The notes: generated by a model from the sequence alone, not told the origin. A DNA stretch of 64,000 nt from Parvibaculum sedimenti (GCF_009184905.1 NZ_WESC01000015.1:1-64000), one strand, 5' to 3'; positions 28,946-38,696 are shown, counted from the first letter of the stretch. A program made the numbers and translations.

Positions 28946-29256
28946 GCTGGATCAAGGCGTCAATCGCAAAGCTCGTCTCGTCGGACGCGCGATGATGCCC
29001 GGGAAACCGGAATTTCTGGGCATACGCGCCTTTGCAAAAGTAGTGCGGCGACTGACCGCGCGCGAGCGGTGACTATTGTAGCGCAGGGGCAAAGTATTCC
29101 GATGTGACATGGATGTTCGTTGCAAAAGCGGAATGCTTGACGTCGCAATATGAAACAATATCAGGCAAAGTTCGTTGACATTTTGGTGTGGACGACTGGT
29201 ACAGCGAAGCGAGCTGAACTAGGATTTCAGGCGGCCGTTCAAAAAGGATGTGCGCC
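28946..29256. other. divergent promoter region between the HD-GYP gene and tadD
   Basis: These 311 bases have no gene. A TTGACA at 29175-29180 points towards tadD but has only a weak -10 candidate (TACAGC, 19 bases on). The AT content is higher than around it, as expected of a shared regulatory region. No clear operator was seen. Confidence 0.35.
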
Positions 29257-30069
29257 ATGATGATACGCTCACGGAAAAATGGGAAGTTCAGAAAGGCGGC
29301 ATTTGCCTGCCTTTCGGCTGCGTTGTTGCTTGCCGGATGCGCCGATCTCGACATTCAGGGCAAGGGCGCGGCATTGGCGAAGAAGGACGCCCAGGCTGCC
29401 GTTGATCGGGGCGGCGCGCCGCTCAGGCTTGCCCGTGCGGCGAGAGACGTTGGTGACTTTGCATCTGCCACGGATCTCTACAAACGTGTTCTCGCCGCCA
29501 ATCCGGATGATTTCGCTGCCATGGCGGAGTTAGGTTCGACCCAGCTTGAGATGGGTGCCATTTACGATGCAATCGATACATTCAACAAGATTCCATCATC
29601 TTCGCCTTCGCAACTCGATGCACAGCTCGGCCAGGAGCGGGCGCAGCTGATGCTATCAAATCCCGTCAAGGCGCTTGAATATGCGGACAAGGCGATGGCA
29701 ATCGCGCCGAAGAATATTCGCGCGATGGTCGGACGGGGAGTAGCGCTCGACATGCTTGCGCGGCATGAGGAGGCGCAAGAGGCCTATCGCGCTGCGCTTG
29801 CCTTGACGCCCCACGACATGGGCGCCACCAGCAACCTTGCCCTGTCGCTCGCTATGACCGGGCAATATGATGATGCCATCCGCATTCTGACGCCTATTGC
29901 GCGGGCGCCCGAGGCCACGGCGCGCATCCGCCAGAACCTTGCGCTTATCTATGGCCTGAAAGGCGACGACGACGCGGCACGCGCGCTCAACCGCGTTGAT
30001 CTCGACGAACAGACGACCGAGAAAAACCTGCAATTTTATGCGGCCGCGCGGGAGCGTGTCGTTAAATAG
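29257..30069 (+). CDS. tadD: TPR lipoprotein of the Tad pilus (TadD-like)
   Basis: The protein of about 270 residues begins with a lipoprotein signal (lipobox LLLAGC, acylated Cys near residue 28). It then carries several tetratricopeptide units (for example FASATDLYKRVLAANPDDFAAMAELG and ALEYADKAMAIAPKNIRAMVGRGVALD). TadD-type proteins help outer-membrane assembly of the Tad secretion apparatus. I chose the ATG at 29257 because AAGGA ends 9 bases before it; ATGs at 29248 and 29260 are also in frame. Confidence 0.78.
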   Translation: MMIRSRKNGKFRKAAFACLSAALLLAGCADLDIQGKGAALAKKDAQAAVDRGGAPLRLARAARDVGDFASATDLYKRVLAANPDDFAAMAELGSTQLEMGAIYDAIDTFNKIPSSSPSQLDAQLGQERAQLMLSNPVKALEYADKAMAIAPKNIRAMVGRGVALDMLARHEEAQEAYRAALALTPHDMGATSNLALSLAMTGQYDDAIRILTPIARAPEATARIRQNLALIYGLKGDDDAARALNRVDLDEQTTEKNLQFYAAARERVVK

Positions 30070-30084
30070 CAGGGCAGGCTGCCG

Positions 30085-30462
30085 TCAGCTCGTTGGATAG
30101 CAGGATTTTGCCGCCAGGTTCACCGTATCCCCGACCCAGGGGATGATGAGCTGGAACGTAAGAGAGGCATAAACGCAAATGTCGCTCGTTCCCGTTGAAA
30201 CGGTGAATGCGCTACTATCTATATTCATGCCATAGGCTTGCGTAACGGCGTAATTCTTGATGCTTGTGGCGGAACCGCAAGTCGTGGTGTTAACTGCGGC
30301 GCAGCGTGCGGCGGCCTGCACGGCACGGTCGAGGGTGGTCTGCGTCCAGAGAAGACGCCCGACATCGACGATGCCTATCGTGAACAGCAATACGAGTGGA
30401 ACGACGAGTGCGAATTCAATCGCTGCGGCGCCGCTTGTCCCCAGGCATACCGGCCTTTTCAT
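30085..30462 (-). CDS. TadE-like minor pseudopilin 2
   Basis: The 125-residue protein has the TadE/TadF pattern: a short basic leader, then SGAAAIEFALVVPLVLLFTIGIVDVGRLLW (a Glu and an N-terminal membrane helix, as in prepilins processed by CpaA) and an extracellular part with Cys residues. It begins at an ATG that overlaps the TGA of the previous TadE-like gene (ATGA). It is transcribed opposite to the main Tad operon. Confidence 0.8.
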   Translation of the reverse strand: MKRPVCLGTSGAAAIEFALVVPLVLLFTIGIVDVGRLLWTQTTLDRAVQAAARCAAVNTTTCGSATSIKNYAVTQAYGMNIDSSAFTVSTGTSDICVYASLTFQLIIPWVGDTVNLAAKSCYPTS

Positions 30463-30890
30463 TGAATTCTCACGATGGCATGGGCCGTCAGCGTCGCCGG
30501 AATGGGAAGTCCCAGATAGGACAGTATCGTCGTGTGCGGGATAGTTGCGTCGACACGAACATATTGTCCGGGACTGCCGCCGCCGGTGCATGTAGCAGTG
30601 CAGAGGGTTGTCGTGACGCCGGTCGCCGTGGGGCACCCGCAAAAGGTTTGTGGTGAGGGCGTTGCCGTGATCCCGGTCTCGGCGGTTGCGCCTGTAATCG
30701 CGTTTGAAATACCGGTGGAGTCCCAGCCGTACTGGGTGGCGTAACTCGCCCCCGCTTCCACGGCCTCATGCACCATCATCGACTCGCGGATAGAAAAGCC
30801 GACCTCGACAAGTCCCGCCAAAAGGATCAGCAGGACGGGTGCGAGAAGGCCGAATTCAATTGCGGCCGTGCCTGCATCGTTTCTCCGCAT
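30459..30890 (-). CDS. TadE-like minor pseudopilin 1
   Basis: The 143-residue protein starts MRRNDAGTAAIEFGLLAPVLLILLAGLVEVGFSIRESMM, a TadE-type leader with processing after Gly, a Glu and a membrane helix. Its extracellular part holds several Cys residues (CGCPT, CTATC). AGGAG precedes the ATG by 10 bases. It is the first of a two-gene unit with TadE-like 2; minor pseudopilins probably prime Flp pilus assembly. Confidence 0.8.
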   Translation of the reverse strand: MRRNDAGTAAIEFGLLAPVLLILLAGLVEVGFSIRESMMVHEAVEAGASYATQYGWDSTGISNAITGATAETGITATPSPQTFCGCPTATGVTTTLCTATCTGGGSPGQYVRVDATIPHTTILSYLGLPIPATLTAHAIVRIQ

Positions 30891-31544
30891 GGTCGCATCG
30901 CTCCTAATCGACGAGTTTGGGTGAGCCGTTGATAATCGGCAGGACGCCCATATTCGCCGCGGATTCGGCGCCATGTTCCAGCGACGGCCTGCGACGATGT
31001 TCCAGATGCATCGCGTCGATCGCGACAGGACCGATTGGCCCTGAAAAGGCCAGAACGTAATGGATGGCGATGCAGTTGTGTTTATCCAGCATGAATCCGG
31101 GCATCGGCAATCTCACGAAGCGAAGCGGCATCTTCGAGTGCCTTCAGGTTTCGTATCACCGCTACGAACTTCAACGACGACAAAGACATCGGCATTGCGG
31201 TCATCCCATCCGGGTGAGGCACTGTAAAGAATGCGCCAGATTGAGGTTGTTTGATATGGCGGAATGTTTTCCGAAAGAAAATAAAAGAGATGTAGGCGGA
31301 CAAAACTGAAATTTCGCGAACCGGGTAAAATTCATAATTTAAGGCATGCTCATCAAAATGTGTCTCAATGTGGGCAATTCGAAATGCCAGTTTCCTGAAT
31401 TCTTTGTTGACCTGTCAGGACATTAGGCGCGTTGTAAAGAGGCTTAATGGGTGCGATTACGGAAACGGATGATCAGCACCTATTGATGAGACTGGAGAAA
31501 AAGGCCGGCACCTGCCCGGCGATAACATATGAGGATCGTGCGCG
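30891..31544. other. gap between the tadE pair and flp, with unrecognised short frames
   Basis: A minus-strand frame (30904-31131) ends 14 bases before the tadE ATG, with moderately coding-like third positions (LDKHNCIAIHYVL...GSPKLVD). A second minus frame (31082-31303) overlaps it in another phase. They could be the pieces of one decayed gene or chance. I recognise no family and see no clear ribosome site. The part from about 31300 to 31544 is AT-richer and must hold the flp promoter; TTGACC at 31408 is a possible -35 box. Confidence 0.35.
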
Positions 31545-31742
31545 ATGTCCATTCTCAGAGACACTTCGAAGAAGATAGCGACGGCTCTTTCCATCAAGTC
31601 GGAGAGTGGCGTTACCGCGGTCGAGTATGGCTTGATCGCATCGCTGGTGGCGCTGGCAATTATCGTTGGTGCGGGTTTGCTCGGCACCAATCTCAACTCG
31701 CTGTTCAACTACATCGCCGGTAAAGTTTCGACGCCGACATAA
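31545..31742 (+). CDS. flp: Flp/Fap type IVb major pilin
   Basis: The 65-residue prepilin has a leader of 22 residues ending in Gly and the processing site G22-V23 followed by TAVEYGLIASLVALAIIVGAG. E27 and Y28 are the conserved Flp pair. Mature pilin would be about 43 residues. It forms the surface fibre assembled by the Cpa/Tad machinery downstream. It precedes cpaA by 100 bases. Confidence 0.93.
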   Translation: MSILRDTSKKIATALSIKSESGVTAVEYGLIASLVALAIIVGAGLLGTNLNSLFNYIAGKVSTPT

Positions 31743-31842
31743 GCGCTGGCGCAACCAGCTTGGGTTGAGGAGCGCTTTCGTCTCAATGTGAAGCCTGGGC
31801 GGAGTTGCTCCCCGTCACCTATGGCGCCGAAGCGAGGCAGTC

Positions 31843-32376
31843 GTGACCACGTCGGCGATAGCGCTCTGGGGCGTTGCATTTTCAGCGGTGCTTGCGGGCG
31901 TGGCGCGGGACCTGCAGGACAGGATAATCCCAAACGCTTTGGTGTTGATCGTGTGCGCGGCAGGCGTCGCGATGCAGTGCGTCGGCGAGGGCTGGAACGT
32001 TTGGCATAGCCTGTCCGTTACGACGGCGGTCTATCTCTGCGCGGCGGCGCTTGCCTATTGGGGCTTTATGGGCGGTGGCGATGCGAAGTTGATCGTTGCA
32101 TCCACCCTGCTGGTGCCGCCGGGCCAGGTTGTGGCGCTGCTGCTGAGCATCGCCTTGGCAGGTGGTCTGCTCAGCTGCTTTTACCTGGCTGCGCAGCTTG
32201 TGTTGAAGCGGAGACGGCTTGCGACCCCGGTGAAGGACGCAGGCGTGAGGAGGGGAGGACGCATTTCCAATCTTATACGGACAGAAGCCGAGAGGATCTT
32301 GGCAGGTGAGCCAATGCCATATGCCATCGCCATTCTCGGCGGGTTGGCCTTTCACTTCTTCGTCGAGGTTATCTGA
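31843..32376 (+). CDS. cpaA: prepilin peptidase CpaA/TadV
   Basis: The 177-residue membrane aspartyl peptidase cleaves the Flp leader. The catalytic Asp residues are D23 (DLQDRIIPN) and D80 (GGGDAKL). It has about four to five membrane helices. The start is GTG at 31843. It overlaps cpaB (TGATG at 32374-32378). Confidence 0.9.
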   Translation: MTTSAIALWGVAFSAVLAGVARDLQDRIIPNALVLIVCAAGVAMQCVGEGWNVWHSLSVTTAVYLCAAALAYWGFMGGGDAKLIVASTLLVPPGQVVALLLSIALAGGLLSCFYLAAQLVLKRRRLATPVKDAGVRRGGRISNLIRTEAERILAGEPMPYAIAILGGLAFHFFVEVI

Positions 32377-33239
32377 TGCAATTTCGGAACATCGTGTTGA
32401 TGCTGGGGCTCGTTGCGCTGTTGGTTGGAGTTGCGCTCGCGATTGTCTGGGCCCGGTTGCCGGCGGAAAAGCCACAACCTGAGGATGTAGCCATGCGGCA
32501 TCCCGCAATTCTCGTTGTAACGACCGATATTCCGCAAGGGGCGCAGTTGCGCGCCGATCAGATCGCGTGGAAAGAAGTACCCGCCGCCGATATTACTCCT
32601 GCGAACATCGTACGTGGTCAGGTGTCATCGGATCTCTATGTCGGCGCCGTCGCGCGCCGCGCTTTCGGCGTTGGTGAGGCGCTTGCGCGCAACGCGCTGG
32701 TGCTGCGCGGCGAACGAAATTTCCTCGCTGCGACCCTGACACCGGGAATGTACGCAGTCTCTCTCTCGGTCGATCCGGCGCAGATTGTGGCCGGCCTTCT
32801 GCGTCCCGGCGATCATGTCGACGTCATATTGTCCCAGGCTCTTGGCGACGCGAACGGCATTGCGAATGCGGTGGACGGCACGGTTCTCAGGGACATTCGG
32901 GTCTTGGCCGTCGATCAATGGTTCGCGGGGACAAATACCCCGGCGGAGGCGGCCGTGCCAATGGCGCCCGCCGCAACGAAGATGCCGACAACGATCACGC
33001 TGGAGGTCACGGAGGTCGATGCGAAACGACTTCTGGTGGCAACGCAGATCGGCCACGTCACGCTCGCGCTACGCTCGCTCGAAGGAAGCTTTGTCGTTTC
33101 GGACGTGTCGCTCGAGGGCGCAATGCCGGTCTGGTCTGACGAGGTGTCGTCGGCATTCCGCCCCGCGCGAGAGACCTCCGTTGCGAGCGCACGCGGTACG
33201 GTGCGGATCATACGCGGTTCAAAGGTGGGGACTGATTGA
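32376..33239 (+). CDS. cpaB: Tad pilus assembly protein CpaB/RcpC
   Basis: The 287-residue periplasmic protein has an N-terminal membrane anchor (about 7-25) and an SAF domain (about 43-105, TTDIPQGAQLRADQIAWKEVP). The CpaB core follows with YAVSLSVDPAQIVAGLLRPGDHVDVI. It works with the secretin CpaC at the outer membrane. Its stop overlaps the cpaC start. Confidence 0.9.
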   Translation: MQFRNIVLMLGLVALLVGVALAIVWARLPAEKPQPEDVAMRHPAILVVTTDIPQGAQLRADQIAWKEVPAADITPANIVRGQVSSDLYVGAVARRAFGVGEALARNALVLRGERNFLAATLTPGMYAVSLSVDPAQIVAGLLRPGDHVDVILSQALGDANGIANAVDGTVLRDIRVLAVDQWFAGTNTPAEAAVPMAPAATKMPTTITLEVTEVDAKRLLVATQIGHVTLALRSLEGSFVVSDVSLEGAMPVWSDEVSSAFRPARETSVASARGTVRIIRGSKVGTD

Positions 33240-34711
33240 TGCAGCTCATGATGCGATCCGACAGGACGGGGCGTACAAGGCGCGAGACCGCAGACCGCGG
33301 CATGCAGATGATGTCTGCGCTCTCCATCGGCTTGTTCCTCGTTCTTTTTGCGGTAAGCCTCACCGTGCATTCTGGTCGAGCCTATGCCGCAGAGACCGCG
33401 ACGCAGGGATCTGTTGTCGTCGAGGCCGACAAGGCAAAGCTCATCCATCTTGCCGCACCCGCGGCTACGGTATTCGTAGCCAACCCTGATGTCGCAGATA
33501 TCCAGGTGCCGGACCCGCAAACGGTCGTCGTGCTGGGCAAGCGCGCGGGGGCAACGACCGTCTATGTCTTTGACGGGGCGGGGAAGGCAACTGGTTATTC
33601 GGTTCTGGTCCGGCATCAGACCGGAGATGCGGCGGCAGACATACGCCGCAACGTGCCGGACGCGAATGTGGCCGTTTCCAGCACACCCAAAGGCATCATA
33701 GTCAACGGTAGCGTCACCTCTCCGCTCGACGCCAACCGGATGAAGGCCATTTCGTCGCAATATCTCGGGCCGAAGGAGCAGGTGATCCTTAATGCTGGCG
33801 TCACAAGCTCGACGCAGGTGAATCTGCGGGTGCGCGTGGCGGAGGTGTCGCGCGATGCTCAGAAGGAGTTCGGCTTCAACTGGGATGCGCTTTACAACAA
33901 CGGCAAACTTGCCATCGGTCTGCTCACGGGTCGCGCGCCGGCTTCGGCCTTCGGCACCTTTACTCGCGATACCTCTTCCAACAACCTGGATTCGCTCGGT
34001 GTCGGCTACAAGAACGGCAACTGGAATGTGGCTGCGCTCATCGATGCATTGAGGGAAGAAGGGCTCGTGAGCATTCTTGCAGAACCCAACCTCACGACGA
34101 CTTCGGGTGAGCCAGCGAACTTTCTGGCAGGTGGCGAATTTCCCGTGCCGGTATCTCAAGGAACTCTAAGTTCATCTGCGATAACGATCGAATGGAAGCG
34201 CTACGGCGTGAGCGTCGATTTCACGCCGACTGTTCTCAACGGAAACCGGATCAGCGTGAAAGTGCGTCCGGAAGTCAGCGAACTGTCGACTAACGGTGCT
34301 GTGACGCTCAATGACATCACGATCCCCGCTGTGACGGTAAGGCGGGCGGAAACGACGGTAGAACTTGCAAGCGGACAAAGCTTTGCGATCGCCGGGCTTT
34401 TCCAGAACAATGTTCAGAACGAAGTACGCGATTTTCCCTGGCTTGCCGACATTCCGGTCCTCGGGGCCCTTTTTCGTTCGACGAGCTTCCAGCGGCATGA
34501 GAGCGAACTGGTGATCATCGTCACGCCCTATATCGTCCAGCCCGTATCAAACCCTGATGCATTGGGCTTACCGACGGACGGCCTCGTTTATGCGAGCGAT
34601 CTGGAGCAGCTCTTGCTGGGCCGCTTGACCGCTGTCAAGGCAGGCACACCCACGCCGGCCTCTCCCAATCAGCCGCATCTCAATGGGGCGGCGGGATTTA
34701 TTGTGGAATGA
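33239..34711 (+). CDS. cpaC: Tad pilus secretin CpaC/RcpA
   Basis: The 490-residue protein has a signal peptide (about residues 20-45), N-terminal secretin subdomains (LIHLAAPAATVFVANPDVADIQVPDPQTVVVLGKRAGATTVYVFD) and the secretin core (about 250-430) with GEPANFLAGGEFPVPV and ELVIIVTPYIVQP near the end. It forms the outer-membrane channel for the Flp pilus. The ATG overlaps the cpaB stop; a TTG one codon upstream is possible. Confidence 0.92.
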   Translation: MQLMMRSDRTGRTRRETADRGMQMMSALSIGLFLVLFAVSLTVHSGRAYAAETATQGSVVVEADKAKLIHLAAPAATVFVANPDVADIQVPDPQTVVVLGKRAGATTVYVFDGAGKATGYSVLVRHQTGDAAADIRRNVPDANVAVSSTPKGIIVNGSVTSPLDANRMKAISSQYLGPKEQVILNAGVTSSTQVNLRVRVAEVSRDAQKEFGFNWDALYNNGKLAIGLLTGRAPASAFGTFTRDTSSNNLDSLGVGYKNGNWNVAALIDALREEGLVSILAEPNLTTTSGEPANFLAGGEFPVPVSQGTLSSSAITIEWKRYGVSVDFTPTVLNGNRISVKVRPEVSELSTNGAVTLNDITIPAVTVRRAETTVELASGQSFAIAGLFQNNVQNEVRDFPWLADIPVLGALFRSTSFQRHESELVIIVTPYIVQPVSNPDALGLPTDGLVYASDLEQLLLGRLTAVKAGTPTPASPNQPHLNGAAGFIVE

Positions 34712-34715
34712 ACAG

Positions 34716-35126
34716 ATGACGCAAAGCAGACGTAAGTTTCGAGTCGTCTCCATGGCCGCGGCGTCAATCGTCCTTTCGGCAATGATGGTTCCGCACGGGC
34801 CGGCAGCGGCAGAGGTGGCTTCGGACCCCTGCAGCGGGCGATTGACAACTGACATAGTCAGTGATCACGCCAACGCACCAACATTCGGCGGAGGCTGTGT
34901 AAACAAAAACAACATCGAGAATATGGTTCAGCAGAAGAGCGACCTGATGCAAGGACGCCCGCTCGGGCCCGCGAATGCAGAGCGCGAGGCTCAGGCAGTC
35001 AGGCGCTATGAGGAGGGTAAGGTCAAGACGGAGTCCGACTACAAGGGAACCTCGCCAGTCTCGATTTTCGGCGCACCTGCCTCGTCGGGCGGACAGTCCG
35101 GCTCTTCCTCGTCGGGAGACCAGTAA
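34716..35126 (+). CDS. cpaD: short CpaD-like pilus assembly protein
   Basis: The 136-residue protein has a signal peptide (to about PAAAEVA) and the CpaD C-terminal pattern FGGGCVNKNNIENMVQQKSDLMQGRPLGPANAEREAQAVRRYEEGK. CpaD proteins are usually around 200 residues or more, so the N-terminal half is reduced or absent. No lipobox Cys is evident at the signal cleavage site. Position between cpaC and cpaE supports the call. The stop TAA overlaps the next ATG. Confidence 0.75.
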   Translation: MTQSRRKFRVVSMAAASIVLSAMMVPHGPAAAEVASDPCSGRLTTDIVSDHANAPTFGGGCVNKNNIENMVQQKSDLMQGRPLGPANAEREAQAVRRYEEGKVKTESDYKGTSPVSIFGAPASSGGQSGSSSSGDQ

Positions 35127-36334
35127 TGCAAGGCCGTCCAAATACAACTGACGATATGGTGCAGGGTCAGGCTGCGTATGTTGCCATGCTCTATCTGAAC
35201 GACAGCTATAGCGAGAATGTGCTCCAGACACGTCTGAATGTGATCGGCGTCCAGAACCCCTATATCGGCAAGGGCGGAATTGTCGGCGCAATCAAGGACC
35301 TTGCGAAGATGAGATCGCCGCGCCTGCTGATCGTCGACATCTCCGGCGTAGATGATCCGCTTGAACGTGTTCACGAGCTGGCCGCGCTTTGCGATCCACA
35401 GGTCGGCGTGATCGTGGTCGGAGAGACCAACGACGTCGTTCTTTACCGGAGCCTGAAAAATGCGGGCGTTTCGGAGTATTTCTTCAAGCCTATCGTCGGC
35501 GATGTTGTCGGGCACACCTGCAATGCGTTGCTGAATGGCGCCGTCGAGCAAACGAGCCCCGGTATCGGCATTGGAAAGCTGGTGCTCCTGCTCGGCACGC
35601 GTGGTGGCGCCGGCGTGACGACAATTGCGACGCAATTGTCGCTGTATCTGGCAAATGAGCGAAAGCGGCGAACCGTTCTGGTCGATCTGGATCTGGAAGC
35701 CGGCGATGTCGCGCTTCAGCTTGGCGTCGAACCGCAACGTGCGCTTGGCGAAGTTCTCGCTCATCCGGAGCGCATCGACGATCTCTTTCTTGAACGTGGT
35801 GTCACCCATATCTCCGACAGGCTCGATCTTCTTGCCTCGCTTGAGCCGCTTGACGACGCCGCGCATTATGAAGAAGACGCGGTTCTCTCCTTGCTGACAA
35901 ATTTGGTGCGCACCTATCGCTATGTCTTCGTCGATCTTCCGGTGCACAGCGCAATTCATCTTCCGCGGCTTATGCGGCAACCAGGCACCTGCTTCCTGAT
36001 CAGTGATTGCACATTGACGGCAGCTCGCGATGTCGCGCGTTGGCGAACGGCGTTGGGCGCGAATTCCGTCAATCGGACGACCTTCCATATTCTGAACAAG
36101 AAGGGAGCCGATTTTGCTTTGCCTTTCGATGAGTTCCTCCACGCGGTGGGAACGCCACCCGATGTTGTCATTTCATACAAGCACGAAGTAGGACGTGCCT
36201 CGGTTCTTGGCGCCACCGAAGTCGTGAAATGCCGTTCGTTCATGCAGGAGCTCGGCCCGGCTCTGCAGATTATTTCGGGCGAAGGGGTTCACGCGCCCAA
36301 GCGCGGATTTCTCCGTGGGATATTGGGCGGATGA
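35126..36334 (+). CDS. cpaE: pilus assembly ATPase-like CpaE/TadZ
   Basis: The 402-residue protein has an N-terminal atypical receiver-like domain (about 10-130) and a C-terminal MinD/ParA-type domain from about 150. The deviant Walker A reads GTRGGAGVTT: Arg stands where ParA/MinD proteins usually have the signature Lys of KGG, and Val where the P-loop Lys would be. Walker B is VLVDLDLEAGDV. TadZ proteins localise the Tad machinery to a pole and often have weak or no ATPase activity. The ATG overlaps the cpaD stop and the end overlaps the cpaF start. Confidence 0.9.
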   Translation: MQGRPNTTDDMVQGQAAYVAMLYLNDSYSENVLQTRLNVIGVQNPYIGKGGIVGAIKDLAKMRSPRLLIVDISGVDDPLERVHELAALCDPQVGVIVVGETNDVVLYRSLKNAGVSEYFFKPIVGDVVGHTCNALLNGAVEQTSPGIGIGKLVLLLGTRGGAGVTTIATQLSLYLANERKRRTVLVDLDLEAGDVALQLGVEPQRALGEVLAHPERIDDLFLERGVTHISDRLDLLASLEPLDDAAHYEEDAVLSLLTNLVRTYRYVFVDLPVHSAIHLPRLMRQPGTCFLISDCTLTAARDVARWRTALGANSVNRTTFHILNKKGADFALPFDEFLHAVGTPPDVVISYKHEVGRASVLGATEVVKCRSFMQELGPALQIISGEGVHAPKRGFLRGILGG

Positions 36335-37737
36335 GTACGTTCACTTTCGGCAAAAAGCCAACCGAGGAAGGGCCCGTGGGCGGAGAGTCCGCTGAGCCAA
36401 AGACGCCCTCGGACATGAGGCCCTTCACAGCACGGCCGGATGTAGCCGCTCGCTTGAAGACGAACATCAAGGCCGTCGAGTTTATTCAGGATCAGGTTCT
36501 GACGATGGTCGAGCCCGCCCTTGCGGTTCGTCTATCGCCCGACATGCTGCGCAAGCGTGTAGAGGAACTGATAGCGGTAGTTGCGGCGCAGCATCAGCTT
36601 CTTATCAATCAGGAAGAGCAGCGTGCGCTCGCAGAGCTGATTGTGGACGATATGGTGGGGCTTGGTCCCATTGAGCCACTCCTGAATGATGAGACAGTGT
36701 CGGACGTCATGATCAATGGCCCGAGCATGGTCTATGTCGAGCGCAAGGGTAAGTTGCAGCTGACGCCGGTTCATTTTCGAAATGATGCGCATGTAATGCA
36801 TGTGGCGCAACGCATCGCGTCCTCCGTGGGCAGGCGTATCGACGAATCCAGCCCCATGCTCGATGCGCGTCTGCCGGACGGGAGCCGGGTCAATGCGATT
36901 ATTCCGCCATTGAGTCTCAAGGGACCTTGCATCTCGATCCGCAAGTTCTCCAGAAATGTCATGAATTTCTGGCGGTTCACGGAACTTGGCACCGTTTCGC
37001 GCGAGATGGCGCGCGCATTGGAGATCGCAGCGCGCTGCCGGCTCAACGTTATCGTCTCGGGTGGCACAGGCTCGGGGAAAACCACCTTTCTCAATGCTCT
37101 CTCGCTCATGATCGATCACGGTGAACGCATTGTGACGATTGAGGACGCGGCGGAGCTTCAGATGCAGCAACCGCATGTCATCCAGTTGGAAACGCGCCCC
37201 GCCAATATCGAGGGAAAGGGCGAAGTGACGCAACGCGATCTCGTGCGCAATGCGCTGCGGATGCGCCCCGACCGCATCATTCTGGGCGAGGTGCGCGGTG
37301 TCGAGGCGTTCGACATGATGCAGGCCATGAATACCGGCCACAACGGTTCCATGTCGACAATTCACTCGAATTCCGCCCGGGACGCGCTGGCTAGAATCGA
37401 AAATATGATCCTGATGGCGAATGTGAATGTTCCCCTTCAGTCGATCCGTATGCAGATCGCGAGTGCGCTCGACCTTATCATTCATACGGAGCGTATGCGC
37501 GACGGCGTGAGGCGTGTCACGGAGGTGGTTGAGGTTGCGGGCATCGAACACGAAACGATCTTGCTGGGCTCTCTGTTCACTTATCGTTATGTCGGCCAGA
37601 ATCCGGATGGATCTCTCAATGGATATTTCAAGTGTGAGGGCGGCCGCCCGCGATTCCTGCCGCGCGTTGAATATTACGGCTTCGGCGATGAATTCCTGGA
37701 GGCGTTGACGCCGACGAAGCCACCGGAGCGCAAGTGA
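36331..37737 (+). CDS. cpaF: Tad secretion ATPase CpaF/TadA
   Basis: The 468-residue type IV secretion-type ATPase powers pilus assembly. The Walker [15 protein letters not shown] sits near residues 243-256, followed by the Asp box [16 protein letters not shown], Walker B ILGEVRG, and the His box [18 protein letters not shown]. The start at 36331 overlaps the cpaE stop (ATGA); the longer frame from 36229 lies inside cpaE. The end overlaps the tadB GTG. Confidence 0.95.
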   Translation: MSTFTFGKKPTEEGPVGGESAEPKTPSDMRPFTARPDVAARLKTNIKAVEFIQDQVLTMVEPALAVRLSPDMLRKRVEELIAVVAAQHQLLINQEEQRALAELIVDDMVGLGPIEPLLNDETVSDVMINGPSMVYVERKGKLQLTPVHFRNDAHVMHVAQRIASSVGRRIDESSPMLDARLPDGSRVNAIIPPLSLKGPCISIRKFSRNVMNFWRFTELGTVSREMARALEIAARCRLNVIVSGGTGSGKTTFLNALSLMIDHGERIVTIEDAAELQMQQPHVIQLETRPANIEGKGEVTQRDLVRNALRMRPDRIILGEVRGVEAFDMMQAMNTGHNGSMSTIHSNSARDALARIENMILMANVNVPLQSIRMQIASALDLIIHTERMRDGVRRVTEVVEVAGIEHETILLGSLFTYRYVGQNPDGSLNGYFKCEGGRPRFLPRVEYYGFGDEFLEALTPTKPPERK

Positions 37738-38696
37738 GGACGCTCATACCATATATTGCAATATTTCTGCTGCTCCTGTTCGGAGCCGGAACTGCATTTG
37801 GCGCCTTTGCTATCAGAAGAGAAAAGTACCGAAATATTCGTCGCCGGGCGAAGCTTCTCTCGCCGACGCTGCCGCCATGGCTGAGCGCAAAGGATGAAGA
37901 AGCAGATCTATCTCTGCCAACGGTGATTGCACATCGCATCCGTGGTTTCTTTTGCGTAGGCATCCCGCACCGATGGGGAATGACCGTGAGTGGCGGCGTT
38001 CTGATCGCCATCGGTGTCGTCTCCGCTGCCGTGGCGTGGCTCTTCCTTTCCGCCTTGTTGCATCTACCGATCTATATCGTCGTGCCCGGCGTTGTTGCGG
38101 CTTTCTATGTTGGGCCGAGGCAAGTTCTGAAGACGCAGCAGCGGCGCGTCGAGGATCAATTCACCGATCTGTTTCCGGAGGCGGTCGACATGGTGACGCG
38201 CATGGTCAGGGCGGGCCTGCCGATCAATGTCGCATTTCGTGCGGTCGGTGAGGAAGCGCCGCCCCCCGTGAACAGGATTTTTTCCGAGCTTGCGGCCGAG
38301 GAAAAGATCGGTGCTCGTTTTGACGAAGCGCTCGCGTCGGCCGCCGATCGTGTAGGCCTACCCGATTTTCGTTTCTTCGCCGTGGCCGTGGCGTTGCACT
38401 ATTCGACCGGCGGCAACATCGCGGTGACCCTGGAAATTCTGTCCGATATCGTACGCAAACGAAAGGCGACGAGGTTGAAGGCGAAGGCGACGACGGCGGA
38501 GGTGCGGACTTCGGCCATGGTGCTGGGCGCGCTTCCATTTGTTGTCATTGGCGGATTGTTGGTTCTGAGCCCGGCTTATCTCGCGCCGCTGACCACGGAC
38601 CCACGCGGAAACGTCATCATTGGCCTTGCAATAGGGTTTCTGGCTGCTGCCTATTTTTCAATGCGCTGGATGATGCGCAGGGCGACGAGGATTTAG
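37734..38696 (+). CDS. tadB: Tad inner-membrane protein TadB
   Basis: The 320-residue protein has an N-terminal helix, two more near 80-125, a T2SSF domain (about 145-270, FPEAVDMVTRMVRAGLPINVAFRAVGEEAP) and C-terminal helices. It forms the inner-membrane platform with TadC. The GTG start overlaps the cpaF TGA (GTGA). Confidence 0.92.
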   Translation: MRTLIPYIAIFLLLLFGAGTAFGAFAIRREKYRNIRRRAKLLSPTLPPWLSAKDEEADLSLPTVIAHRIRGFFCVGIPHRWGMTVSGGVLIAIGVVSAAVAWLFLSALLHLPIYIVVPGVVAAFYVGPRQVLKTQQRRVEDQFTDLFPEAVDMVTRMVRAGLPINVAFRAVGEEAPPPVNRIFSELAAEEKIGARFDEALASAADRVGLPDFRFFAVAVALHYSTGGNIAVTLEILSDIVRKRKATRLKAKATTAEVRTSAMVLGALPFVVIGGLLVLSPAYLAPLTTDPRGNVIIGLAIGFLAAAYFSMRWMMRRATRI

